In this document: in pieces, positions 1-9,105 of the stretch
How the letters are laid out: each line of letters starts with the position of its first letter
How positions within the stretch are numbered: the stretch's first letter is position 1
Assembly (NCBI RefSeq): GCF_010015585.1
Contig: NW_022985072.1
Coordinates: forward strand, 482,773-502,837
Direction: 5' to 3'
Source: Eremomyces bilateralis CBS 781.70
Taxonomy: Eukaryota; Ascomycota; Dothideomycetes; Eremomycetales; Eremomycetaceae
DNA: 20,065 bases
Made by a program: the position numbers and the translations under genes
Notes under the pieces: generated by a model
Seen by the model: the letters and a program-made list of their open reading frames with translations, nothing else
What the model was told of the DNA's origin: nothing
Database searches by the model: none

Positions 1-78
1 GCCATCATTAAGAAGATGATAATCAACTCTCTCGGAGCGAAGACGGCGCTTCCCAAGAGACATGGATAAGTCATCCAT
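1..78 (-). CDS. hAT transposase, amino-terminal fragment (cut by window edge)
   Basis: The frame opens with ATG at 78-76 and stays open for 26 codons to the window edge, ending in VDYHLLNDG. Basic residues followed by a V-D-Y-x-x-L-N-D-G segment are common at the start of fungal hAT transposases, ahead of a BED zinc finger that would lie outside the window. The call rests mainly on position: it starts 266 bp inside a hAT terminal repeat and is read away from that end. A same-family copy on the right carries the recognisable hAT carboxy terminus next to its opposite end. An additional upstream exon cannot be excluded. Confidence 0.65.
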   Translation of the reverse strand, partial: MDDLSMSLGKRRLRSERVDYHLLNDG

Positions 79-225
79 ATTAAGAAAGAAGTTGCAACAT
101 ATTGATATGCTTTGTATCTCTTAGAGCTCAAATCCTCTAGTTGGAGCATGTTGGGTAAACAAAAGTCGCGACTGCTGGGCATTCATTCATTGGCTCGGCT
201 TTTGCCGAATAAGTCTTGGCATTAT

Positions 226-335
226 TTACGAATATTCGCGAATAATACGAATAAAACGTCTCGAAATTTAGTCGAATACGAATAATCGTTCCCAGGGAAA
301 AGTCGAATACGAATAGCCAAAATCCTTATTCGTGT
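226..335. repeat. hAT subterminal ATTCG/CGAAT repeat array (left copy)
   Basis: This stretch contains many copies of ATTCG, CGAAT and TACGAATA in both orientations, including the near-palindrome ACGAATATTCGCGAAT. In hAT elements, subterminal short repeats are the known transposase binding sites. The same words recur in the right copy (19770-19893), but arranged differently. Confidence 0.75.
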
Positions 336-348
336 CCAGCCCTAGTGA

Positions 349-482
349 CTGGTGCAAGTGAAGTGTGGCAGGCAACACACCAGGCCAATGGGCGAGAGGT
401 CGGGCAAAGCGCGGCGAAATTCCGGGAGAGGGAGAAGATGAGATGTGCTTGAGGAGAGGGATCAAGGGAATGGGGGACGTAC
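349..482 (-). other. last intron of PSP1, ending at the hAT insertion site
   Basis: The donor GTACGT is at 482-477. The last AG before the transposon is in CCAG (352-349), followed by TCAC and the terminal repeat. The presumed 8-bp target CCAGTCAC therefore spans the acceptor, and a duplicated copy may stand on the far side of the element. I see no good CTAAC-type branch site, so the acceptor is tentative. Confidence 0.4.
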
Positions 483-3088
483 GCTTGAAACTCGCAATCG
501 AGCACCTCCATTTCGAGACCATACTCATCGACCTTGGTCTGGCAGACGCGGCGGGACTTGGCTTCCATGCCTTCCTTCTCTTGCAGCTGGGTGATCTCAT
601 GCGCGTTGGCGATGCGGCGAATGAGCTTGGGTCGGAGTTCGAGTTCAGAGATCTTGCAGCCGAGGACCTCTGCGCGTTTCTGAACGATCTGCTGCGCGGC
701 GTTCTCCACGTCGTTCGGCACGGCTCCGGGAATGAGGCCTTCGGGCGCGCGGATCTGACTGGCGCCGGCGAACTTGCGGGAGAACATGAGGAGCCAGCGG
801 ATGTGGTTCTGCGTGGACTTCTCCTTCACCACCTTCGCTTCTTCGACGGAAATCCCGGCGGCGGTGACGCAGCCGAGATCCGTTCCGCGGTCGCCGTCGA
901 CGATCACCATGTCGCCCACTTTGGGTCGCAGGCCCACGGATTCCGGAACGTGGTAGACGTCGATGCGGTCGCACTTGAAGGCGACGGCGTAGAGGATCTT
1001 GGGTCCGAAGGTGCCGCGAGGGTTCGTATCGACATTGACAAGACGATGTTCTTCGTTGAGGCGACGTTCTTCGGCTGCCTCGTGCTGGAGACGAGCCATG
1101 GTGGCTTGGCCGCTGAAGTACCGGGCTGCGAATTGATAACTGTGAGCCTCGATCATAGAGACGTTTTCCTTCATGATGCAATCAGGATTGTAGATGCCAT
1201 CCAGATGGAGGCGACCCTCGTAAGACGACTGACGGGTGTGATTGTGTTCCATGATGAGAAAGTGGAGTGTAGGAGATAGGGCGAAGTGAAGTGGGAGTCG
1301 GGGGGTGGTGAGCTCGCAGTAAACGCGAAGCGATGTCGCAGTAAAAATGAATTTGACAAATTGAAAAGTGAGAAAAGGATGCTCTCAGTGTGAACAAGAG
1401 GATATAATCAACGGATATAATCAACTGAAAGAGGTTTTCAGGAATTCCTTGCGTGTTGAATGTGTAGAAACGGTTGACGAAAGAGGAAGGGAGGAAAAGG
1501 ACTGAGATGGAGGTGTGATGATCAGTGCGGAATGGTGTGGAATTTGATGGCAATGAGAGTGATTGAGAATTACTGCATCTTTATGTGATTTAAGGAATCT
1601 CTGAGTGTCTATTTTCAGAGCCCAAAGTCACAACGAGTCTGTGTGTAACAGGTCGTAGTGCAGGCGTAGATAGATCACAGATCAGTAGTAGGCTATACAT
1701 AGCACAACAATGATTCTGGTGAGGTCTGCTTCCACGATGCGAAAGATGACAGTGGTGATGTAGGAGATCAGAACGATTGATATCATCGATGAGTGAGTGA
1801 TCAGGATGTGCTGTTGGTTGTACTTGATCAAAGAAAGCTGGTATTATGAAACCAGTGGTGCAGAAGTTGAAGTTGGAAGCAGAAGAAGCAGAAGAAGTGA
1901 GGGGGTTTGCGATGGAAGATTCCGGAATAGGCAACGATAGTGCATGTGTGAAGGAATGAAAACGGACTCACCATCAGTGGGTTGGGTGTCTGTGATCGTC
2001 GGCTCGACGATGCCCTCGTGCGTGTGACCATGACGTTGTGCCACCCCTTCACCCACATGAAGGGCGGTCAGTTCACGATGCAACGGTGAACGAGTCGACA
2101 GAGCCATAGTAGAGGGGATAGCCAGCTGTGCTCCTGGTCTTGCAGGAACATCCGCAAGGGAGTGCCTTCGGCTCTGAGGAGGTTCAGGGAAGTTCCCAAA
2201 TCCCAATGAGGACTGCCACATGCCCTTAGTGCCTCGACCTGCTCCGTCAGTAGTTTCTTCATATTGTCCTGGAAGCGGGGCGCGGGATGTAGAAAGGTAG
2301 TCGAGTGGCGGTGCTTCCTGGCCAGGGAGAAGTCCGGGGGGTATCACCGATCCCTGGGATCCCGTGCTTTGCCCGCCAGGGGTCAAGTCATGCGGTCGAG
2401 CAAACTGCTGAGGCCACGAGTTATCAAGCGTCGATCCAGCTTCGGGGGTCGGATCCCACTGGGTGGCCATCGTGTCGAAGTAGTGGATGTCAGTGCCGGC
2501 GGTGTCGGGACGCGGGGTGGGTCGATCTTGCGAATCGTGACGTGCGGGACGGGAATCGGGTCGGCGGTAGACTGGACGACCTCCTGACAGCGGAGGTCGG
2601 CCTCGGCGGCTCGCTTGAGAATCGTCGAATCGCGTCTGCGAACCTCGCTTGTACAAGTTTGGACGCTGCACGAGGTTCGCGGGTCGGAATTCGGAGGAGC
2701 CAGTGGCATCATCATCAGCGCCTTCGAGCTGTCCGACGCTGTAGGATTGAGATCGTGTGTTCTTCATCACGGGTTGGAGAGGGTATGCGAAAGGGATCTT
2801 GCTTTGGGCGCCGTGGGAGACACTTTCCTCAGGGACGTTACCAAGCGGTTGAGGTCTTCCCCAAATACCAGAACGATCCAATCCAAGTGAATCGAAGGAG
2901 CTTCGAGGTTGAGGACGCCCCAGCCCAGGAATCTCACGACCCCATGGCTGAGAGGACACTCGCTTGATCGGGGCGGCGAAGTCTCGTTCTTCATCAGAGG
3001 ACGTCAATGCCTCCGAATCTGGAGTTTTCTTCCTCTCCATCCTATTGCCAAAAGATGCCGAATTGAAGGGCTGTTTTGAATCCATCAT
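483..3088 (-). CDS. PSP1: PSP1 domain protein, 3' end cut off by hAT insertion
   Basis: The first exon runs 3088-1972 (372 codons). It is disordered and rich in Pro, Ser and Arg, with RSQSYSVGQ and RRHSLADVP, motifs typical of fungal PSP1 amino-terminal halves. It ends at a GTGAGT donor (1971-1966). The PSP1 carboxy-terminal domain lies in a frame open from at least 1252 to 483, with LYAVAFKCDRIDVYHVP, VGDMVIVDGDRGTDLG and a helical KEGMEAKSRRVCQ segment. It stops at MEVLDCEFQ followed by a GTACGT donor (482-477). The family normally continues here with a KLTFYY strand and a YKTRIWM end, and neither is in the window. The hAT element starts at 344, so the last exon would lie beyond it. How the two coding blocks join is unresolved, because no phase-matching acceptor is convincing just before 1252. 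Yeast Psp1 is a P-body-associated protein found as a suppressor of DNA polymerase alpha mutants; the role here is inferred. Confidence 0.8.
1253..1971 (-). other. long non-coding interval inside PSP1 (long intron or hidden exon, possible internal promoter)
   Basis: These 719 bp separate the two PSP1 coding blocks. Most of it, read on the minus strand, is pyrimidine-rich with no convincing coding. The 60 bp before the ATG at 1252 look like a fungal 5' leader (C/T-rich, no AG after about 1309). One candidate middle exon starts after ATAATACCAG near 1844, phase-compatible with the donor at 1971, but its end is not clear. Other introns in the window are mostly 50-56 bp and at most about 203 bp, so a single 719-bp intron would be unusual. 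Confidence 0.4.
1400..1425. repeat. perfect 13-bp tandem duplication
   Basis: GGATATAATCAAC occurs twice back to back (1400-1412 and 1413-1425). On the minus strand each copy contains TTATATCC, a TATA-like word about 150 bp upstream of the ATG at 1252. It could be a core promoter element or a chance microduplication. Confidence 0.6.
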
Positions 3089-3700
3089 GTCGAGGGTGCA
3101 TGGAACGCGAACAGGGTGTTGTCACGTGATTTCACCACCTCCTTTTGGCTTGATGGCGCGAAGGGAAGGGATGACGGGATGAAATCGTGTGTGGCTTGAT
3201 CGAGATCGTGGATGAAAAAGTAATGGGTGAGAGGAAGTAGAAACTAGAAGGATAGTCGGAGAATGAGCGATACCAGGTGTGCGTAGCTGTGAAAGCACTG
3301 ATGGAGGATCTCAGATGGCGTTCAAGAGAGAGGAAACCTGTTGATTCAAGAGGAACCAAAAGATATCCTGAAGTGATAAACTTAAGCAAGTTCCGTAAGT
3401 GAGTGAAAGGTTCCGAAAGATTCCGGATGGATCCGCGAGATCGTGAGTAGGTAGGGGGTGTGGTGTAGTTCGTATAGGTGCACCCGAGCACAGTCAAAAC
3501 GCTCTGTTCACGGCAGCCAATACCCCTACCTATTGAGGTCGGACGAACTGATCTTAAGGCTGACTTTCTGCTGTCGAAACAGGAGAATTCTATTCGCCTT
3601 GGCAGTGGGCTCCTGGAGTCGGAGAACCAAGCAGAGAGCAAGACAAGGGGCTCGACACCCGGATTAGGACCGAGCGATTTCTGTATTTTACTACGATAGC
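3089..3700 (-). promoter_or_regulatory. PSP1 5' leader and promoter region with a CACGTG site
   Basis: There is no convincing gene in this 600-bp stretch upstream of the PSP1 start. It contains the palindrome TCACGTGA at 3122-3129, about 35 bp from the ATG, a typical binding site of fungal bHLH factors such as Cbf1. Nearer 3500-3640 it is mixed sequence with no recognised elements. Confidence 0.4.
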
Positions 3701-4136
3701 ATTAGCACCACGTCCATCCTATTCCATAGCGTGCATATCAGCGAGCACATCAGTGAGCAGAGCATTCGAATCAGATCAGATGGTTGCCGTGTCCCTTCCC
3801 ATCGCGAGGCCGCGAGGCGGCGTGGCTGCCCGTCGCAATGATTGCGGTCTTGGTGATTTCCTCATCTTCTGACTCTCCTCGTCTTCACTCATCCACTCCT
3901 CAACCACACTGTACTATCAATTGTCTTTAAAAGTTTCTTCATCCACCTGTAACTGTTTCCTTTGTCAAGAATACACTGGCGGACGCCGCAGCAACCCATG
4001 TGTTGTATCATAGGAGCTGCGATGATCTTCTGCGGCCGGACCTGGGAACGATGGCGGGAGCGACGACGCCCACGAACCATCCAAGGTCGTCCACCCACGC
4101 CTCTCGATTTCGAATTTCGACCCACTCGACGAGATT
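3701..4136 (+). promoter_or_regulatory. pyrimidine-rich plus-strand leader, putative promoter
   Basis: From about 3858 to 3962 the plus strand is rich in C/T (TCTTC, CTCCTC, TCCACTCC runs), the usual look of a fungal transcription start zone. Several short ATG frames follow (near 3998, 4021 and 4137). None is clearly a gene start. Two overlapping frames between 3960 and 4160 have coding-like codon use but lack a start or are stopped. Confidence 0.3.
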
Positions 4137-4518
4137 ATGTTCTCGACAACCATACTTGATGGAGTAATCCTGCATTTGCACTCAAACAGGGGTACAGTGG
4201 CAGCTGACCGCAACTGAATGCTCATTCGAACGCAACGCTGACATGACGACTAGGAAAAGCACAACGACTCACCACGACCGAAATCCAACCGTATTCTAAC
4301 AAATGGTATATGTCCCAAGCCTGTTCTATTGAGGGCTGCAAGAAACCAAGCCTCTAGGTATGTCAGCATCCGGATGCGATCATATGTATGACTGACAGTG
4401 GCCTATCAGCAGGTATTTTGCAGGACGACTTACAAGACAAGTCTATGATCCAAGAGGCAAAGGATGTGTCGGCAAACGCCTTTATCCAGTCGAAATCTGG
4501 ACGGCATTAGCATTGTGA
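4137..4518 (+). CDS. putative small spliced orphan gene (79 aa)
   Basis: Proposed exons are 4137-4163, 4254-4357 and 4410-4518. The second intron (4358-4409, 52 bp) is the best evidence: GTATGT donor, GACTGAC branch site and CAG acceptor, the same size as introns of the certain genes nearby. Across it the frame reads RYFAGRLTRQVYDPRGKG and ends in IWTALAL. The first intron (4164-4253) has a weaker GTAATC donor and a CTAG acceptor preceded by GCTGAC. The start is uncertain; the ATG at 4137 is simply the first in frame. No domain or family is recognised, there is no clear signal peptide, and the product is basic. Confidence 0.35.
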
Positions 4519-5750
4519 TGGGCAATGTATAATACGGTCAATGAAAGGCTCGAAAGCCAACTGCAAACTCGTCCCAACTTGCACCCACAGAACCTACCAG
4601 ACGAGAACCCGAACAAGCGCCACGAATATAATCCAAGTCTATCAGAGCGCCTCGAGTCTAGTAGAAGACTTTAGAAGAGCCAATGGTGTATTACGGTCGA
4701 GGGTGGTGGTCGACGTCGTCGTCGTCGGTGTGCGGTGACCCGACTCGGCCGACGTCGATCGTCGAGACAACGTTCGCACGCAGAGGTCCGAAAACGCGTG
4801 GAGACCAACAATGGCGCAACAGAAATCGTGGAGAAGATGGAATCTCAGGATCGCGCTCGAGGACGTGGACGCATTGTCGCTTTCGTCGAGAAAGCGACTC
4901 TGGAAGTATACACGGCGCAACTAGCTCCACCTCTCGTTCACCCTCGTCAATAGCGGAGCGCTGCAATACCTCGCGAAGGAACAATAGTTGGCGAAGAAAA
5001 GAAGGATGAAAGATGAAGTTCGCGGCGAGATGAGACGTGTGGTTCGACCGTGCAGGGCAGCTTTTCCCCAACTTTCGCTATAATGTGGGGCTGGTCCAAG
5101 CCGCGGCACCACAGTGATCCGAATGGTCCGCCAGCGATTAGCGGCCTGGTTTGTGGAACAACAAAAAGAGGCAAAATGAAGACACAATGCGGCATGTAAC
5201 CGACGAACGCTGTCCGATCACGATCAACGAAATCGGTATCGAATGTTGGACCCTTTCTAGTTCATCCCTCCGAACGGTTTTGATGGGATGATCAGATGGA
5301 GGACGAAGGAGGCCAGAACAAGAACGAACGAAACGGCGGGCACTTGACAGCTGTTAGCGACCAGAACCCCATGGCGTCAAAAGCCCTTGAATGCTTTCTG
5401 GACGCATAAGCACGGTCCCGTCCAAGGATCAGGGGCCTGATATGAAAATGCGGAGAGCATTAGCCCAACAACGGCGTAGTGGTGCGAGTCTGCGAGAAGG
5501 TTTAGAAAACCCCGCTGCACGTCGAATCCGGTTCGCCTGGCACCTGGGTATCAACGGCTGCTAGCTGGGCATTTTAGAGTCTCCCTGGGGCGGCCTGGGC
5601 TGGACCTGGGGTAAACAGGGCAAGATTTCTCGATGCCTTAATGGAATTGAGACCAGGATGACGAGCTGCAAACATCCCCCTTTCAGTGGGCAACCCAACA
5701 ACAACCCAATTCCCGGTGCTTTGAGGAAGGTGGCTGCAAGGTGGCCGTTA
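4519..5750. other. intergenic stretch, no gene recognised
   Basis: There are open frames on both strands, but they are short, Arg/Ser-rich shadows of each other. I found no intron with both good donor and branch site, and no domain. Around 4700-4760 there is a short GTCGTCGTCG microrepeat that yields poly-Arg or poly-Ser frames. No RNA gene or repeat element is seen. Confidence 0.5.
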
Positions 5751-6102
5751 CGTGCTCCAATTAGCAGACTTTTCATCCATCGTTGATCATTGGGCCCTCG
5801 CGGAGGACGAAGACACAGGATACACGACTCACCATATTACGCCTGCCAGGAAATATCTCTCGCCTGCACACTCCCCGCCCTCCACCATCATCCAGGTGAG
5901 GGCATTGGCTTTCTTTGAGCAGTACGGCCGCAGGGATATCGTCTGTTGAGCGAAAGTATTGTGGATCCATTATCCTGCTCAGAACGAGGAGAATCCCGAA
6001 TCGAGGAACGGATTTGCCGCCCTCAACGGTGCAGCATATCCTGTTCGCAATAGTTAAATTCGACGCCTATTAAGCATTCTTTCGCCATCTGATCGTCATC
6101 AG
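5751..6102. other. ambiguous short open frames on both strands
   Basis: On the plus strand a frame from about 5752 to 5949 ends ahead of a possible GTGAGG donor near 5895. On the minus strand a 46-codon frame from ATG 5970 runs to a good GTGAGT donor at 5832, followed by CTAAT near 5760. They overlap, so at most one is real. Neither shows a known domain or a convincing second exon. Confidence 0.2.
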
Positions 6103-6578
6103 ATGAATGAGCTAGAAAGACGCGATAGCAAGTGGTCGGGAGATGCCCAGATGCCAGACCTTAGTGCTGCAGAGCCTGGTTGGACAAAATGCACACGATG
6201 CGGAACCTATCCAAAGCAGGACTAGCCTATCTTGCAATTCCCCTGTGTGGATTACGAACACAAACTCGTTAGCTGAGCAATGGAGAAAGCATCACGCGGA
6301 CCTACGCAGCGATCCAGGGTTTTGGTTACGCAACAGAAGACCATGCTGGTGGCGGCCATCCCTGCAGCCACTCTCTGATATTATGTCCTGCCGGTCCTAG
6401 ACTACTTCAAGTCCAATGCGGAACATTGCTTAAGGAGAGGATACGATCGTCTCATGGGCCAGGATCCCTCCGTCCACGATGCCATCAGAGGGAAGGGTGG
6501 CCGGAGATCCTCAACGGCGTTGTTGACCTGCGGAACACTCACTCTGCAGCTGCTCTGGCCATCTCTCTGGATCCATGA
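6103..6578 (+). pseudogene. decayed protein-coding gene remnant, family unknown
   Basis: The plus strand shows protein-like stretches that switch between two frames. One frame opens at ATG 6103 with a CTRCG (CxxC) segment; further on the same frame reads YYVLPVLDYFKSNAEHC and LMGQDPSVHDAI. The other frame reads TYAAIQGFGYATEDHAGGGH near 6305-6365 and GWPEILNGVVDLRNTHSAAA near 6500-6560. In-frame stops and frame changes (for example near 6225, 6380 and 6495) break it, and no splice sites explain them all. The complementary pattern across the two frames suggests one former gene with indels. I do not recognise the family, and chance overlap of open frames is a real alternative. Confidence 0.35.
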
Positions 6579-7251
6579 TGGCTACTCACCGGTTCCATGT
6601 CCTCTCACAACCTTTGGCCTCATCCTGGCAATCGAATTGACCCCGCACCAAGCAATGTATAGCGATATTGCAGCGTTGCGCTGTTCGTATACGGGCCGGT
6701 CGTGCCTTACGATGGAGCTCCACCTTCGTCGTGTTTCTGCCATGGGATTGAATATGTCTACGGTGACATTCAAGCTTACGATTTCTCCAGAGCTGAAGGG
6801 ATCTGTCATCGACAGCTTTCGATTCTCTACAGTACGCTAGCGTTATGCATTCGAAGATGCTTCCTCGTAACATAACTATTCGTTTGGACTGGTTCCACCT
6901 CTGGTGTCCTCGGATTCCTCGACTTTCTCATCCCAACTTGTATGGACGACAATGTTAGCCTTGTGCTTCAAAGAAAAGACGCTGGCTCGAATCCATGGGT
7001 ATCGAGGGCACGCGGAGCATCACTCACCTTTAACCCATTGTTTGTTGTTTGCCAAAGTGCTCGGACGAAACGATTATGCTGTGTCAGTCCAGAAAATGGC
7101 CGCCGTCGGATCATATGCGCTTCGTCTCGACTATTGTTCCATGTCGGCAGATCTTTATGAGTGTTGCCTTTAGAAAACACAGGAGTCGTTCCTTCGCATA
7201 AAGATCTCGTTGGAGTCGAGGTCGAGCGGCTGAAGATACGACTCGGATCAG
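6579..7251. other. intergenic or decayed sequence, no gene recognised
   Basis: A plus-strand frame reads YVYGDIQAYDFSRAEG near 6745-6795 but is stopped on both sides. It may continue the remnant at 6103-6578. Nothing else stands out on either strand. Confidence 0.4.
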
Positions 7252-7747
7252 CTATCTCAACTTATGACAAGCCTCGAAGCCGCAAAGTACCTTTGTGATC
7301 GACTCGGCATCCCCATAGTATTCGCAAGCCATCCGCTTCTGGGACTCAACGAACGCTTGACATCTCTTCCTACGCTCGTCTCGGACAGCTCGATCCCTTT
7401 CCTTAGGATCGGCGATGTGAGGTGGGATGCCCCATTCCGTCTCCCCGGCTCGGAAGCAGGCTATCTTTTTCACTGTTATAATTCTCGTCAGCGTACGATT
7501 GAGACGATTGACTGACTGACCCCATTGGAGTTCTATCAGCGCAGGACCCACGTGGAGTTGGTGCGTTCATCGAACATGGCAGAATGAGGCTCCTAGGACT
7601 GAATGATGGAGCTGTCAGTGATGGAGAAGTCGAGTACTTACAAAGCGATCGGACGTTTTTGCATCCAAGCTTAAATATAAGCTTAGATTCGATCAAGGCT
7701 CGTCGAGCCTTGCGAGGTCGGGTGGCTGTTCGAACCTTCTGAGCCAT
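7252..7747 (-). CDS. small spliced orphan protein (108 aa) with paralogue nearby
   Basis: Exon 1 runs 7747-7642 from an ATG in good context (CACAATGG) and encodes a very basic start (MAQKVRTATRPRKARRA). The intron 7641-7473 (169 bp) has a GTAAGT donor, a CTGAC branch site and an AACAG acceptor. It joins in phase to exon 2, 7472-7252, giving LLKKIACFRAGE, then an acidic/basic helical part with RRKRCQAFVESQKR and YYGDAES, and a Cys-containing tail. A last splice at a GTACTT site after ITK is possible. No signal peptide or known domain is seen, and the basic amino terminus could suit a nuclear or mitochondrial protein, which is speculative. The main support beyond splicing is a homologous stretch on the plus strand near 9880-10035. 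Confidence 0.5.
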
Positions 7748-8394
7748 TGTGACTCACTGTTAGTGACGTCGGAGTGGTTACGTTGAGCCTGGGGGCTGTT
7801 GATGGAGGTAAGGCTTTGAATTGAGACCGGGTTCCTCAAGAGGCGAATTTGCTGAACGGAATGGGCGACAACAACCAAAGTCTGCAGTGTGAAGGCTGGC
7901 AAGAAATCTATCTATACCCACTGGAGGATCTGTCAGTCGTTGAGTTTGTCCAGCATTCTGGGAAAGCACAGTCCTGCACCGCTGCCGACCGAAACCCAGG
8001 GGTACATGGGAGAACCACTGGAGAAACAGTGACTGACGAACTGGAATATGGAGAACATGACCACGACTCTAGAATCGAGGCTGAATGAGGCTCGAGATGG
8101 AAGAGATGATGAAAGTGTATAGATGGGCTTATTGGGATGTGATCGGTCTTGTGAATGGGGAGGTGTTGTCTTTCAGTGGCGTCCGGGAGGACCAGCACGA
8201 ATTCTTTGACCTCACTAGCCTCTGGGGTACGGTTGTACCCACCTCTTCCCATAATTGCTAGCATGCGGAATCCTTGTTCTTAGTAGCTTGGTTGAGGGAG
8301 GATGTCGGTAATGGGATGGGATGCTCGTGAGAATGAGTGCGGATTTTGGACATGCAGTGGTGGTTGTGCGGCCTTCGAAGGCAGTCTTGCTCCA
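7748..8394. other. upstream region of the small gene, no other gene supported
   Basis: A 118-codon minus-strand frame (8264 to 7908) is open, but its second half is Ser/Pro-rich and its composition resembles a pyrimidine-rich leader read in frame. No convincing introns, TATA box or domains are seen. It most likely supplies the promoter of the gene starting at 7747. Confidence 0.35.
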
Positions 8395-9105
8395 GGCTCC
8401 TATTCTGAATTACCGACAGCACCGTACACTGGCTGACTGGGACTTCCACAACAAGGACTTGGTATTTGCCTCAGCAAAATCCTTTTTCACCTTTCTAAAG
8501 GCAACTCCAATTGGGACCCCTCCTTCATCGGCACGGACGATCTGATGGGAAGATCTTAATGGCCCTGAAGCATGTCCAAAGATGTCGAACGATCTGGATT
8601 GTTCCCTTCTTACCTCATATCCCCGCTCTTGAGATATGTCTTGACCTCCGGAAGCATTCCTACCGGGCCTCGAAATCTCTGGATCGCATGGTCATTCGCT
8701 TCTTAGATTGGAAGGAATTCCTGCTCCAAAGCAGAACCTCAGGGCGTCAGAAACTCCGAATCCTACGGTCGCTCCCTTCCCAAAAAGGCTAGTAGTTAAT
8801 GGTGGTGAAGGATACCAAGCAGCTCGAAACTCCAATTCTATGGTCGCTACCTTCCTGGACTGGAAGAAATAGCTAGCCCTGAAGCATACTATCAGGCTAG
8901 CAAAAGCTCTGAATCTCCCAGTCGCTATCATCCTGGAGTACACAGTGTTAACGATCCTGGAGCGTACCCCCAGTACGTCGAGCTCTCTCAATTGTACGGT
9001 GGCAATCTTCTAGGCTAGAAACTATTAGTGGTCCTGAAGCTTATCTGCAGAGCGCCTGAACCTCTTGATCGCTACCTTCTCTACTCATATTCCCAGTCTC
9101 GACGT
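8395..9105. repeat. decayed tandem repeat array, about 71-85 bp units, 7-9 copies
   Basis: A core related to GAAACTCNAATTCTATGGTCGCTACCTTCCTGG recurs with anchors near 8430, 8513, 8597, 8682, 8767, 8842, 8921, 8996 and 9067. Four units also carry CCTGAAGCAT-like starts (about 8562, 8650, 8877, 9033). The first two copies are the weakest. Spacings of roughly 71 to 85 bp are not steady multiples of three, but some copies read as similar peptides (PEAYYQASKSSES, YGRYLPGLEE), so it may be a broken repetitive coding gene. A GTAAGT donor-like site follows at 9104. Divergence between copies suggests an old array. Confidence 0.55.

Larger units (their letters stand above)
1..344 (-). mobile_element. 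hAT DNA transposon, 5' end of a copy (continues left of the window)
   Basis: The terminal repeat reads TAGGGCTGGACACGAATA on the minus strand, starting at 344. The same 18 bases open the element at 19756. Inside it is an AT-rich subterminal zone full of ATTCG/CGAAT words (about 226-335), then a leader, then a minus-strand reading frame beginning at 78 that resembles hAT transposase amino termini. hAT elements make 8-bp target duplications; the flanking octamer here would be 345-352 (GTGACTGG on plus). Its partner lies outside the window, so this cannot be confirmed. The element continues past base 1, so its length and integrity are unknown. Confidence 0.85.

Noticed and set aside
365-1279. 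304-codon open frame on the plus strand
   Set aside because: It is exactly antisense to the PSP1 domain exon, and the minus strand has recognisable PSP1 motifs. The plus frame is a codon-composition shadow.
2305-2967. 220-codon open frame on the plus strand
   Set aside because: It is antisense to the first PSP1 exon and lacks any recognisable domain.
6980-7000. GGCTCGAATCC resembling a tRNA B box
   Set aside because: No matching A box or cloverleaf stems could be found at the required distance on either strand.
8692-8991. 99-codon minus-strand open frame
   Set aside because: It lies entirely within the tandem repeat array, shows no start context or splice signals, and is more simply explained by repeat composition.
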